Shown here: positions 42,354 through 52,222 of the stretch, one piece after another
Layout: each line of letters starts with the position of its first letter
How positions within the stretch are numbered: the stretch's first letter is position 1
Source of the DNA: Actinernus sp. WN-2022
Lineage: Eukaryota; Cnidaria; Anthozoa; Actiniaria; Actinernidae
Direction: 5' to 3'
Assembly (NCBI GenBank): GCA_030867875.1
Contig: JAOWCC010000809.1
Coordinates: 434,001-498,000 of the forward strand
Length of the DNA stretch: 64,000 nucleotides
Notes under the pieces: model-generated
The model's input: the letters and a program-made list of their open reading frames with translations, nothing else
Database searches by the model: none
Told to the model about the DNA's origin: nothing
Translations under genes and position numbers: made by a program

Positions 42354-45300
42354 GTGTCAGATGATGTTGCTGATAATGAAAGAGTGACTATAATAAACAG
42401 AAATGAAATTCTCACTTCTGTAAAAAAGAAAATAAATGAAACTTTAAATCCAAGCACATCAGATTATGATCCAAAAAGGACGACTTCAGAAGTTCTGGCC
42501 TCTTGTGGTATTTCTGAAGAACAATATTACTGGGCCTTGTCTATTTCTGCTGATTCTGATTATGACTTGCATCTAAAGAGGTCACTTAATAGTTGTTTTA
42601 TTAATAACTACTTTGTTGCTGGAATAAAAGGGTTTAGAGCAAATGTAGATTTGCAACCTGTTTACAATCATTACAAATGCATAACTTATGTTTGTTCCTA
42701 CTTCTCCAAAGATGAAACTGAATGCTCACAGGCCATTACAAATGCAGCAAAGGAAGCAAGGGACCTTAACTTGAATGTCAGAGAGAGCTTGAAAAAAGTT
42801 GGTGCCACTTTTCTCTCCTCTCGAGAAGTTAGTGCACAAGAGTGTGTTTATAGATGCATGCCTGAACTTTGGTTGAGAAAAACATTTCCAGGAACAATCT
42901 TTGTGAGTACCGATTTGCCAGGAAATAGAGTACGCATGCGAAAAAGCCAAGAAGAGTTGGAAGCACTTGATAATGACAGTACTGATATTTATAAATCAAA
43001 TATCATTGAACGATACTGTAACAGACCTAAGTTAAACTCCACTGTTGATCAATTATGCTTAGCTGAGTTTGCAGCCCACTACTACAAAGATTACAAAGCT
43101 GATCCCGATGAAATCAATGATGATCAGCCAGATGTGCTTTCTGACGATGTTATTGAATCAAAGCATGCAAATATTAATAATGAAACAACACTTCCTCATA
43201 AGATTAAATTGCTAAATACCAATGAAATTATGAAGTGTAGAAAAGTTAGGGCCGTAATACGATTCCACACACCAAGCAAAAATAAGCAGCCAGAGAGGTT
43301 TTTTCATCATTTACTCATGCTATATTTTCCATGGCGAGACGAGTCTACTGATCTCTTTGGATTAGATCAAACTTATTGGATGAAATTTCATGAACCTTCA
43401 GTACAAGCTTTGGTTGAAAAGAACAGAGCAATATTTGAACCTAATGCACAAGTAGTAAATGATGCACTACAAATGCTGAGAGACAACCCAGTTAGAAACC
43501 TTCACACATATGATTCTATCAATGATCAAGAAAATCAAGATTTACAGTCTCAAATGGACAATGATGTAACACCTGATAACTCATTTAATGAACAGTCGCC
43601 TGTTCATTTAGCCCCAGGTTCAGAAATACAACAAAGAGTACCAGCACTTCTGACTCAGACCCAGCCATCTGGTATCACTGATGATTTATTACATGAGTGT
43701 GTTAGATCTTTGAATGCTGAACAGCGTTCTGCATATGATATTGTTCTCTCATGGTGTAGAAATAAAGTTAAGAACTTAAATTCCTTGAAGCCAGAGGAAG
43801 TGAAGCCTATAAATCTATTTGTTACAGGAGGTGCCGGTGCTGGCAAAAGTCATCTAATAAGAGCAATTTATCACACTGTGGTGAAAACATTTAAATATGG
43901 ACCACTAAATCCTGAGTTGCCTACAGTGCTCTTAATGGCACCCACAGGTGTTGCTGCTATTAATATAAATGGTACAACTATCAACACTGCTTTGGCCATC
44001 CCAAAAGAAATTGGAGATAATTTACCTGCATTATCAGATCAGAAGAAAACATTACTAAGAATGTCATTATCTGAACTGAAGCTTATTATAATTGATGAAA
44101 TTTCTATGGTTTCAAACACTAGGTTACTCCATATCCATCAAAGATTGAAAGAAATTTTTGGTACTTCCACCTCTCAGTTGTTTGCTGGTATAAGTATTAT
44201 TGCTGTTGGTGATTTATATCAGTTGCCACCAATTCGCCAAAAGCCTATATTTTCCAGTTACAAAAATGAAACATATAATTTATGTCACCCATGGCAAGAA
44301 TTCAAAATGATAGAACTTACCCAAATAATGAGACAAAAGGATGATCGTAAATTTACTGAGCTCTTAAACAGATTTAGAATTGCTCAGCATACTGAAGAAG
44401 ATATACAGATTATCCAGGCCAGATCAGTAACTCAAACAGATGATCATAATGATTACCCTTCAGATGCATTGCATGTATGGGCTGAAAATAAACCAGTTAC
44501 AGAACACAACAATAAATATCTACAACGAATTCCTTTGCCATTGTATGTACTTCGAGCTATTGATCAATATCCACCAAATGTTACTAAACAAGATATTGAC
44601 AGGGTATTGTCAAGAGGTCGTTCTGACACTGGTGGTCTTGATTTTGAGATCCTTATCAAAGAAACTGCACGGGTGATGCTTACTACAAATATTGATATTT
44701 CTGACAGACTTATTAATGGCCAAATGCGCACTGTTACCAGAATCTCTATTAATCAAATTACCCAGAAGCCCACTATTCTCTACATTAAATTTGATGATGA
44801 AAAAGCTGGGAATATCTTATCGGAGAAATGCACTGATGCTTTTGCTAAAGAGAACAAACTTGTGCCTATTTCACCAGTACTTGCTAAAATAAAACTGAGG
44901 ACAGGTAAACCTTCATCTCCAGAAATACAGAGAATCCAATTTCCACTCAGCTTGGCATGGGCTTGCACTGTTCACAAAGTTCAAGGATTAACATTGAACA
45001 ACATTGTTATTAGTTTTGAGTTATTTAAACAAAGGTCATTCAACTCTGGGCAGATATATGTTGCTTTGAGTCGTGCCACTTGTCTGGAAGGCATTCATGT
45101 TCTTGGGAAAATTGAGAGCAAACTTGTACGGTCAGATCCAAGAGTGCACGCAGAATACCAGAGACTACAACATTTAAACATGTCAGCAATGGTGATAGAG
45201 TCTGAAATCCAAAATGAAAAAAACCTGGTGTCAGTTGCTCTCTTAAATATAAGATCATTAAGAAAGCACAGCATTGATATCAAGTCTGACCTTAACATCT

Positions 45301-45860
45301 GTAATTGTGATATCGTATTTCTAACAGAAACACAGCTTCAATTATGTGATTTAGACAATGACATAAAAAAGAATCTGCATCCTCTTTCATTATATAGGCA
45401 AGATAATCAAGATAAATACTCAAGCTTAGCTGTATGCTACAGAAACACTATTGTGATATCTGAAAAAGAATACTTTCCTTCAATAAATGGACTTAAACTA
45501 ATTGCTTTTTCTAAAACTTACCAGCAACAAATTACATTTCTTTTACTTTATAGAAAACACAACTCTAATATACACCAATTTTGTGATGCCATTAATTATA
45601 TCCTTGATCACACTTCTGTTGACATGATACTTGGGGATTTCAACATCAACTACTTTGATGATAAGGAATCCAGCCATTTAAAAACAGTGATGGAACATCT
45701 TGGTTATCAACAAATTGTAGAAAGCCCAACATTTGTATCAGCAGGAAGTTTGTTAGACCATGTATATATCAAACCACAACAATTCAATACTATTCAAAAT
45801 TCAGTGATAAGTGTTTACTATTCTGATCATGAAGCTGTTAAAGTAAATTTACAAGTATGA
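42354..45860 (+). CDS. Helentron protein, Rep Y2, PIF1-type helicase and endonuclease
   Basis: The reading frame resumes directly after the stop at 42245; codons between 42246 and 42353 are open in the same frame (TYQKHNHSKTCRKY, CRFNFGQFFTDQ), so the listed ATG is internal. The Y2 region of Rep is at about 42660-42710 (NHYKCITYVCSYFSK). A SF1 PIF1-type helicase follows: Walker A GGAGAGKSHL (residues 492-501 of this frame), Walker B IIIDEISMVS, GDLYQLPP, and the C-terminal WACTVHKVQGLTL and QIYVALSRATCLEGI. The last 200 residues form an endonuclease/exonuclease-phosphatase domain (LLNIRSLRKHS, VFLTETQL, GDFNINYF, SDHEAV) resembling that of LINEs and diagnostic of Helentrons. All key residues that I can place are kept. 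The natural stop is at 45860. Confidence 0.93.
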   Translation: MSDDVADNERVTIINRNEILTSVKKKINETLNPSTSDYDPKRTTSEVLASCGISEEQYYWALSISADSDYDLHLKRSLNSCFINNYFVAGIKGFRANVDLQPVYNHYKCITYVCSYFSKDETECSQAITNAAKEARDLNLNVRESLKKVGATFLSSREVSAQECVYRCMPELWLRKTFPGTIFVSTDLPGNRVRMRKSQEELEALDNDSTDIYKSNIIERYCNRPKLNSTVDQLCLAEFAAHYYKDYKADPDEINDDQPDVLSDDVIESKHANINNETTLPHKIKLLNTNEIMKCRKVRAVIRFHTPSKNKQPERFFHHLLMLYFPWRDESTDLFGLDQTYWMKFHEPSVQALVEKNRAIFEPNAQVVNDALQMLRDNPVRNLHTYDSINDQENQDLQSQMDNDVTPDNSFNEQSPVHLAPGSEIQQRVPALLTQTQPSGITDDLLHECVRSLNAEQRSAYDIVLSWCRNKVKNLNSLKPEEVKPINLFVTGGAGAGKSHLIRAIYHTVVKTFKYGPLNPELPTVLLMAPTGVAAININGTTINTALAIPKEIGDNLPALSDQKKTLLRMSLSELKLIIIDEISMVSNTRLLHIHQRLKEIFGTSTSQLFAGISIIAVGDLYQLPPIRQKPIFSSYKNETYNLCHPWQEFKMIELTQIMRQKDDRKFTELLNRFRIAQHTEEDIQIIQARSVTQTDDHNDYPSDALHVWAENKPVTEHNNKYLQRIPLPLYVLRAIDQYPPNVTKQDIDRVLSRGRSDTGGLDFEILIKETARVMLTTNIDISDRLINGQMRTVTRISINQITQKPTILYIKFDDEKAGNILSEKCTDAFAKENKLVPISPVLAKIKLRTGKPSSPEIQRIQFPLSLAWACTVHKVQGLTLNNIVISFELFKQRSFNSGQIYVALSRATCLEGIHVLGKIESKLVRSDPRVHAEYQRLQHLNMSAMVIESEIQNEKNLVSVALLNIRSLRKHSIDIKSDLNICNCDIVFLTETQLQLCDLDNDIKKNLHPLSLYRQDNQDKYSSLAVCYRNTIVISEKEYFPSINGLKLIAFSKTYQQQITFLLLYRKHNSNIHQFCDAINYILDHTSVDMILGDFNINYFDDKESSHLKTVMEHLGYQQIVESPTFVSAGSLLDHVYIKPQQFNTIQNSVISVYYSDHEAVKVNLQV

Positions 45861-45865
45861 AATCT

Positions 45866-48480
45866 TATTAACATAATGTCATATATTAACATAATTATAT
45901 TAATGTTATCATAATGTATACACTTACTGTACATGTGCATGCATTGTAGCATTAAGTAGACTGGACACTACATTTGCTTTTAATTAATTTTCCTGTTGGA
46001 ACAAATATCACCAATAATTATTCCTTTAATAACTAAATCATTATTACTGGAATTAGAGAATCTTGCAAATCAGTTTATCAAAAAACATTTTAAATAATAT
46101 GACAAAGATATACATATACAGTATAAGTATGATTTAATAAACATGTAATACATTATTATGGCCTCAGGGCCCAAACATGGAGCTTCCAGGAGCTCATAGC
46201 AAAGGTAAGTTTTCAACAGGGAATTAGGGGGAGGGAATTAAGGGGAGGTCTATTTCTCTCTGTATGTTAACTAGGTTTGGTTCATTGTCAAATAGCATAA
46301 TATATTCATGCCCACATTTTTATTTTTACAGGCATAATTATTCCTACATGTTGTACACATGTGACTTTGGCCTACTGAACTCCTGTTAAAGTGTTCTCCA
46401 ATAGTTAGAGCTGATACAGTCCAGAAAAATAACCAGCCTGCAGATTACATGTGTCAACAAAGCACACAATATTACCAGATTAGCCATATTGCCTCAGGAT
46501 CCACATATGGAGCTTCCAGGAGCTTGTAACAAAGGTAGGTTTTCAATAGGGAATGAAGGGAGAGGGAGGGTTATATTTTCTGTATGTTTAAACAAGCTTT
46601 TTTTTGCCTATCAAAAAAAACAATAAATATATTTACACACCCATATTTTTTATATATTTGCAGGAATATATAATAATTATCCCACTGCTGTACACTTCCC
46701 AGTGACGCTGCCCTAGTGCACTCCTGTTGGTGTTCTCCAAAAAGCTGATTCAGTGCAGTCAAAGAATAACCAGCCTGCAGATTACATATGTCCATACAAG
46801 GCACATCATATTACCTGCAGTTAACCATATAACTTTGTACCAAAGCACTGAGCAAATGTTGCTCTGAATTTTAAACATCACAGGACAACCAAAAATATAT
46901 GTACACTACATCTATATCAATGCTCCAGTCTTCACCAAGATGCTGGAAATGAAAGCACCTATTAAATTAGACATGGTACATTCAATTGACAGTGGACATA
47001 GTTGGTAATTCACAGCTAATTAACTGTTTCCAACAAGATAGAGGGCAATTTCATAACTCTGGGGAAAAAAAGAACTTTAATGCAACCTGAAACAACTGGC
47101 TGAATCTAATCAAAGTGATGACCGAACTAAAATAGGAGCAACAAAAGTGACAGCTATACTCAAGGAAAACCATTAGCCGACTTCAACAACACCTGAGTTT
47201 ACAACTATATAGCTACAGAAATGCTCTAAATAAAACTACTGAACTCCTGTACTGTTCATCAAAGCTGATTGACCAAGTCCAAAAACGTGACCAGCTGAGC
47301 CTGTATATTACACATGTCTACAAGGTACATCATATTACCAGTTAAGCATATACATAGAACTTTGTACCAATTCACTGGAATCAAAAGTAGCAGTTCAACT
47401 ATTATATGTATACATACATGTATCAATAATATATACATCTTCAGTCTTCATCAGATGCTGGACATGAATGCACCTATTTGGAGATGGCACATTCAATAAT
47501 ACTGACAATGGAAATAGTTGGTAATTTACAGTTAAATAACTGTTTCCAACATGGTAGAGGACAATTTCCTTAGACTATGAAAAAAACTTGGAACCTTAAA
47601 GCAGCCTGAAACAACACGCTGAATCTGATCAAAGTGAGGACCTAACTAAAATAGGAGCATAAAAAAAGAGTGATAGCAATACTCTAGGAAAACTATCAAT
47701 TGCCTGACTTCAACAACAAATGACCATCAATGCACATCATCATATCAGTTCAGCACAGAACTTTATTATTACCAGTTCAATGGCAGGAAAGCTGCATACA
47801 GTTCACAATGGAATAGTTGGTAATTTACAGCTAAATAACTGTTTCCAGTGACATGGAAGGGAATCTCATAGACTCTGGAAAAAAAACTGTGAATGAAAGA
47901 ACTCGGATAAAATAGCAACACAAAAATAGTGACTGACAGCTGTACTCTAGGAAAACCATTCACTTGCTTCAACAACACCTGAATTTATGATCAACATCCT
48001 GAAAGAAAAATTAGTATAAAATAATAATTATTGAAAGGAAAGTTTACAGACATGATAAAATATAACTGCAGAACTCGTCTAAATAGAACCACATAGATGT
48101 ATACATAGCCTTAGGTGATTGCTAATTTTAAAATGTTTGCTTCAAACTTAGTCAGCATACTAAATTTGATGTGATCTTAATGTTGTAGTGGTATTTTTAA
48201 ATTCGATTAAATAATATTTTACATACTCAGACCGAATCCTTTTTCATTTACAACATTGCTAATGTGTGTCACCAGCCTACTCCCGGTTATTCTGGCTAGG
48301 TTTTTTCTGATTGTGTTAATGTGATCACAATGGTTTGTGACATCATGGCTCATCAAAAACCAATACAAACCACAGCAATCACATCAACCTAATCACAAAA
48401 AATACCAAGCCTAAATGCCTGTGACTTGACTGATATGGCCCAAATACAGCCTGCCTACAACCTATCATTTTCTGTGACAA
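45866..48480. other. Helentron 3' tail with long-period degenerate repeats
   Basis: There are no credible genes. Blocks recur at spacings of roughly 330-510 bases: GGAGCTTCCAGGAGCT (46180, 46510), AACCAGCCTGCAGATTACAT (46430, 46770), and GGTAATT(T/C)ACAG(C/T)TAA followed by AACTGTTTCCAA (about 47005, 47520, 47818). The tail is thus an old, diverged tandem amplification. Confidence 0.6.
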
Positions 48481-48496
48481 CTGTTTGCACCATCAA

Positions 48497-48615
48497 ACAA
48501 TCACACTGCATGCTGTTCACATGTACACAGCACCGCCAACCAATCATATTGCATGCTGTTCACATGTACACAGCACCACCAATCACATTACATGCTCTTC
48601 ACATGTACACAGCAT
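48497..48615 (+). repeat. Tandem repeat of about 41-51 bp, three copies
   Basis: Three copies of TTCACATGTACACAGCA, each preceded by CATGCTG or CATGCTC, lie inside the Helentron tail. Confidence 0.8.
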
Positions 48616-48685
48616 GATTGTGATTGTACCCAAGCTCTATTTTTGTGTCATTATTGCAAGATTTTGCAGAAATTAATAAAATGTA

Positions 48686-48845
48686 AGAAATCTATACAGT
48701 ACTCAAATAAAGGTTGCATATAACAGCTGGGACAGTGAATTGGAAATATTGTTAAAGTGGCTAAAATGACCCCAGGAGTACACAGGACAATTAATAACAC
48801 AACTTTAAAGACTTATGTATTTATTTGAGTACTGTATAGATTTCT
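48686..48845. repeat. Inverted repeat, 26-bp perfect arms
   Basis: The arm 48686-48711 (containing CTATACAGTACTCAAATAAA) matches 48820-48845 in exact reverse complement. It directly abuts the larger palindrome to the right. Confidence 0.85.
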
Positions 48846-49140
48846 TGCAAGCTCTGGTTAATTTGGGGTTCCTGTGGAGGGAGGATATAGAGAAAGGAGA
48901 GCCTGCGGGAAGACCTTGTGTTATTCACCCTAATGATGTCACAACAGGCAGCCCAAGCTCTATGTTTGTGTCATTATTGCCAGATTTTTTTGTTCTGCAA
49001 AATCTCGCAATAACGACACAAAAATAGAGCTTGGGCTGCCTGTGGTGACATCATGGGGGCGAATGCTCTTGGCTCTCCTTTCTCTATTTCCCCCTCCCCT
49101 CTCCCACCACAGGAACCCCAAATTAACCAGAGCCTGCAAG
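48845..49140. repeat. Large palindrome, arms of about 138 bp
   Basis: The left arm 48845-48983 (TTGCAAGCTCTGGTTAATTT, then GGGGTTCCTGTGG, to GCCCAAGCTCTATGTTTGTG) pairs with the right arm 49003-49140 with few mismatches, around a loop of about 20 bases. A third partial copy of the centre lies at 48630-48670. It is close to the Helentron right end (49349). Confidence 0.85.
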
Positions 49141-49330
49141 CATAGTTTGCCTCCAGGAGAGGTGACAATTGTTTTTGGCAGGATTTAGCTGAATGCAGGA
49201 TTTCTTTTTAGCTCCTCAACCTCTGCACGTTTTAATGTTATCTTCAATGATTTTCACGAAGTCGTCCATTTTTGGCAGAATTTCTTTTAGAAACAGTTGG
49301 CCTCGTACCTAAAAGTGACAGCCCGAGTAA

Positions 49331-49349
49331 ACGCCCAGCGGGCGTCTTG
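49331..49349 (+). other. 3' terminal hairpin of the Helentron
   Basis: ACGCCC-AGC-GGGCGT forms a perfect six-base stem with a three-base loop, followed by CTTG and then LINE sequence. The 3' hairpin acts as the rolling-circle terminator in Helitron-like elements. Confidence 0.75.
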
Positions 49350-49715
49350 TTTAATATATTTCTTAATGATTTAGACTTTGGGGACATCTCATTCACTAAG
49401 TATGCAGATGACTCAACTCTCGTTGTCCCTGTATGGAAAGACAATGCAGACTCGGCAATTGAATCGGTTAAACTATTTATGTCCTGGGCCACTAAAAACT
49501 CTATGGTGTGTACCTTTAGTAAATGCAAATAATTGATATTTAGTAAGAAGGAACAATCAGACTCTTTTTTTTGCCGGTTGAAGACATTCCACAATGTAAG
49601 GAATTGCATATTTCAGTACAACAGTAGATTCGATGTGCAAGTAAAATCTAAGCTTAAAGAGGCAAATAAGTGTTTGTTCGTATTGAGAAGCCTTAGGAAG
49701 GAGGGATACGGTTAA
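49350..49715 (+). pseudogene. CR1-like LINE reverse transcriptase, C-terminal half
   Basis: The interrupted reverse transcriptase resumes as LFNIFLNDLDFGDISFTKYA; the catalytic YADD box is encoded at 49401-49412. SWATKNSMVCTFSKCK and, after a stop at 49530-49532, FHNVRNCIFQYNSRFDVQVK and LFVLRSLRKEGYG follow. The protein continues the segment that broke off at 37255 and keeps the same orientation. Several stops show that the LINE was, or has become, inactive. Confidence 0.88.
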
Positions 49716-49748
49716 CAGGAAATTGATTACCCTTTTAACTCAATTGTT

Positions 49749-50150
49749 ATGCCTAAGTTTACTTACGGTCTGCCTGTCTACTGTGCTTCGACACCTGAAC
49801 TCACAAATGTACAATGCTTTCTAGACAGATGTTTCAAACGTAGATACATCTCCAAGAACATTAATATATCTAACTTAGTAGAGATGTTTGATAAGCGCAT
49901 TTTTAATAAGGTTCAGAAGATGCCAGTCCACCCTTTAAAGAAATTTGTACCGGTGGCAAAACAGTCTAAAATTAACTTAAGGAAGCGACATTCATACATT
50001 TTTTTATAGATTAGCTTTTAGATATGACTTAGCTGTATATTAGTAAGGTTTTACTTATATATATTATTATGGTTTTTTATTATTTCAAGGTATTTTTGTA
50101 AGTATAGTTTTTAACATTATTATAGTTGTGTCTTAGTCCTAGCGTTCGAT
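49749..50150 (+). pseudogene. CR1-like LINE C-terminus and 3' end
   Basis: The frame MPKFTYGLPVYCASTPELTN, FLDRCFKRRYISKNINISNL, and LRKRHSYIFL to TAG (50009) is the usual C-terminal end of CR1-like ORF2. About 140 bases of AT-rich 3' UTR follow; the end near 50150 is an estimate. Confidence 0.8.
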
Positions 50151-50415
50151 TGACCGTATTCCGGAAAATGATAACTATAAATCGCTTATTTCGGGAATTC
50201 TTAGCCCATGGAATACAAGATGTATCCTGTTAATCATATTTCATATTTCAGCAATCTTTAGTAGCTTACAGTGCAAAATGTTCCTGAACCAGTGATTTCC
50301 AGAGATATATTATTAATATTTTGCACTGCACTGCTCTGAGTCAATCAGAATTGTGAATTATTTCCTGGTATGTTAATTACTGTTAATGTTATGAAATGTG
50401 TAATTTTCGAACCAG

Positions 50416-50481
50416 GCAGGTCAGAACATCCCTGAAGAGCCTCCACAACTTGTCAATCCCTCTTCAGACAAGCTGGATCTG
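50416..50481 (+). CDS. Possible small exon
   Basis: An acceptor-like gaaccag/ggcag and a donor (CTG|gtaagg at 50482) bracket about 60 bases encoding QNIPEEPPQLVNPSSDKLDL in one frame. That frame ends in phase 0, whereas the next exon needs a phase-1 donor. It is therefore either a non-adjacent exon or a false one. Confidence 0.3.
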
Positions 50482-50582
50482 GTAAGGGTGGAGAAATAAA
50501 AAAGTTATTGGACAATTCAGCCCTATTTTAAGACATTCATTAAATGTGGTGGCAAGACACAGAATTTTTTCCTGTACTGCAG

Positions 50583-50770
50583 TACCTACGACACCATGGC
50601 TGCTGAAGGATATTATGCAAAAGAAATCTACACAGCTGATTCCACTCTACCCTGTGATGATTGGAGGTGACACTGGTAACAGAAACAGCTTAGCTGATGT
50701 TCCAAGGCCTTCAGATACCCCTGCTTCAGTTGTCTCATTGATTCAGAATCATAGTAATAATATTTCTGAG
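50583..50770 (+). CDS. Internal exon of an unnamed gene
   Basis: The acceptor ctgtactgcag ends at 50582 and the donor GAG|gtaagt starts at 50771. The open frame encodes PTTPWLLKDIMQKKSTQLIP, LYPVMIGGDTGNRNSLADVP, and SVVSLIQNHSNNISE. It ends in phase 0, which matches the phase-0 start of the exon at 51654. The segment looks like a proline- and serine-rich linker before the C-terminal module. The upstream exon is not certain, and the gene's N-terminal part may be far to the left, beyond the LINE and the Helentron. Confidence 0.55.
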
Positions 50771-51653
50771 GTAAGTACTGTACTTTCTAAAAAAAAATAT
50801 AAAAATAGCTAGACATGTTGCATATGATAACTAAAATATTAGTAGACAACCTGGTAACCAGCAAATAAAGTTGCTGAGATACAATGCATCCATAGACAAT
50901 AATAAAATTGATTTGATAGTATGCATGCCCAGATTGGCTGAAAGCAGTATTTCTACATTTGTATTTAACAATTAGACTTGCTTGAAGTTTCTATTGGCTA
51001 ATAGTTGGCAAGGATGAAAGCTCTGGGTCAACTATTAGTCATAGAAATTGAGAGCAAGTAGTCTAATTGTTTTAGTATAAACAAAGACCTTTTCTGCTTT
51101 AAAGAGGTCATATCAAAGATTATTTTGATGTTTCAGATACAAGTTTTTACCTTTATGCTTGTAAAACTTCCCATCTTCAGCTCCACCACATGGTAAACAA
51201 TCGCTCACAAAAACCGAGATTGAAAAGGTTTTGCTGTTAATTTTGAAGTGAATGTTAATCATTAATTGAAGGGGAAAACAGCTTTATTTGTAGAGTACGT
51301 TTTTGGCCGCCATCTTGGTGTACTAAAGCTGTACACCAACATGGCCGCTGCATACTAATTACACTAAATTGTTTGAATATTATTTGTACGACAGCTCGGT
51401 TACGAAGTACTCTATTGCTCCAAAATTTCGGTCATTTCTATATTTTAACTAACTCGTATTTTTGCCGTTTTCTTGAAAGGAATATAATATTTTTCTTGAG
51501 GCAATGTTTTTTGTGACGTCAATGCAAATGATCAATAGAAAGTTGTGCAAGCACTTTGCTTGAGCTAGTTGGGAACATGTATGTTTTGACAGTTTAATAA
51601 AACAGCTGTTTTACCATGCTTTCACTGGGTTATTTTATACTGGAAGATACCAG

Positions 51654-51989
51654 AATCCCACTATTCGCTCAGGACGAGTAACAGAGGTTGCCAATCACTT
51701 GGAATCCCTTAAAGTAGGAGTGCCTGTTGCAGTGGCCATGGAAAAATGCAAACCACCAATTATTGGGAAAGTCATTGAAGTAGAAAGAAATGAAGACCAT
51801 TTCAAAATCTGTTATTGGAAGGGATCTTGGCGTAAGAAATGGGAACCATGGATGGTTAGAAATGAGCCATGGATGGGCAACCTGCCAAAGTCATCAGTTC
51901 TTTTGGTTGACATAAATTTAAAAGATGATGGCAAATTGCAATCAGGCACAGCAAAGTACTTGAGGAAGGAGTACAAAAAACTGGAATGA
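51654..51989 (+). CDS. Terminal exon with tryptophan-rich C-terminal module
   Basis: After acceptor gataccag the exon reads NPTIRSGRVTEVANHLESLK, VGVPVAVAMEKCKPPIIGKV, then FKICYWKGSWRKKWEPWM, WMGNLPKSSVLLVDINL and a basic helix SGTAKYLRKEYKKLE before TGA at 51989. The order 'V(A)V....PPIIGKV, YW.GS...KW.PW, W...LPKSSVLL, L...T..YL+..Y' looks like a small beta-barrel (chromo/Tudor-like) that I have seen at the C-terminus of uncharacterised invertebrate and fish proteins, many with transposon relatives. I cannot name the domain. The exon is intact and joins in phase to 50583-50770. Confidence 0.65.
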   Translation, partial: NPTIRSGRVTEVANHLESLKVGVPVAVAMEKCKPPIIGKVIEVERNEDHFKICYWKGSWRKKWEPWMVRNEPWMGNLPKSSVLLVDINLKDDGKLQSGTAKYLRKEYKKLE

Positions 51990-52114
51990 TAACAACTGAA
52001 AGGTGGCTAGAAATTGAATTATTAATATCTGAAAACATTTAGAATAGTAGTATGGTAAGAAGACTAATTTCCATGTTCACTTGGTGATATTTATTTTTCC
52101 AATGGATGGCAACA

Positions 52115-52222
52115 TGATGAAATCCCCAAAGAAAGTGTAATATATTATGGATTTAATCTCCAAGATGGCAAGCTCTCAAAGGAATCTGCAAAATTCCTTA
52201 AAAGAAGATACAAGGATTCGTA
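52115..52222 (+). pseudogene. Diverged second copy of the terminal module
   Basis: A frame ending in TAA at 52220-52222 encodes WQHDEIPKESVIYYGFNLQD and GKLSKESAKFLKRRYKDS. It aligns with the end of the 51654-51989 exon (LPKSSVLLVDINLKDDGKLQ and SGTAKYLRKEYKKLE): same W...(L/I)PK.SV, hydrophobic strand, GKL and basic helix. Upstream of the Trp the match fades, and no acceptor is obvious. It is either an old tandem duplicate or an alternative last exon. Confidence 0.5.

Larger units (their letters stand above)
37256..49349 (+). mobile_element. Helentron (Helitron-related), about 12.1 kb, nearly complete
   Basis: This rolling-circle transposon is bounded by the two halves of a LINE reverse transcriptase, which fixes its ends to within two bases. 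The left end starts ACTCTGGCCGGGCCTTTGGC and folds as CCGGGCC-TTT-GGCCGG (37263-37278). The right end carries the hairpin ACGCCC-AGC-GGGCGT (49331-49345) followed by CTTG. The insertion lies in a run of T, consistent with the T|T preference of Helentrons; two extra T remain at the junction. Inside are one large disrupted reading frame (37855-45860) and a 3.5-kb non-coding tail of degenerate repeats and palindromes. OTU and endonuclease domains place it with Helentrons rather than canonical Helitrons. Confidence 0.9.

Noticed and set aside
42243..42354. Natural boundary between two Helentron genes
   Set aside because: The codons after the TAA continue the conserved Rep block in the same frame, so it is a nonsense mutation and not a gene end.
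48426..48676. Two overlapping frames with CMLFTCTQHR or HAVHMYTAP repeats
   Set aside because: They follow the short tandem repeat in the Helentron tail and are not protein-like.
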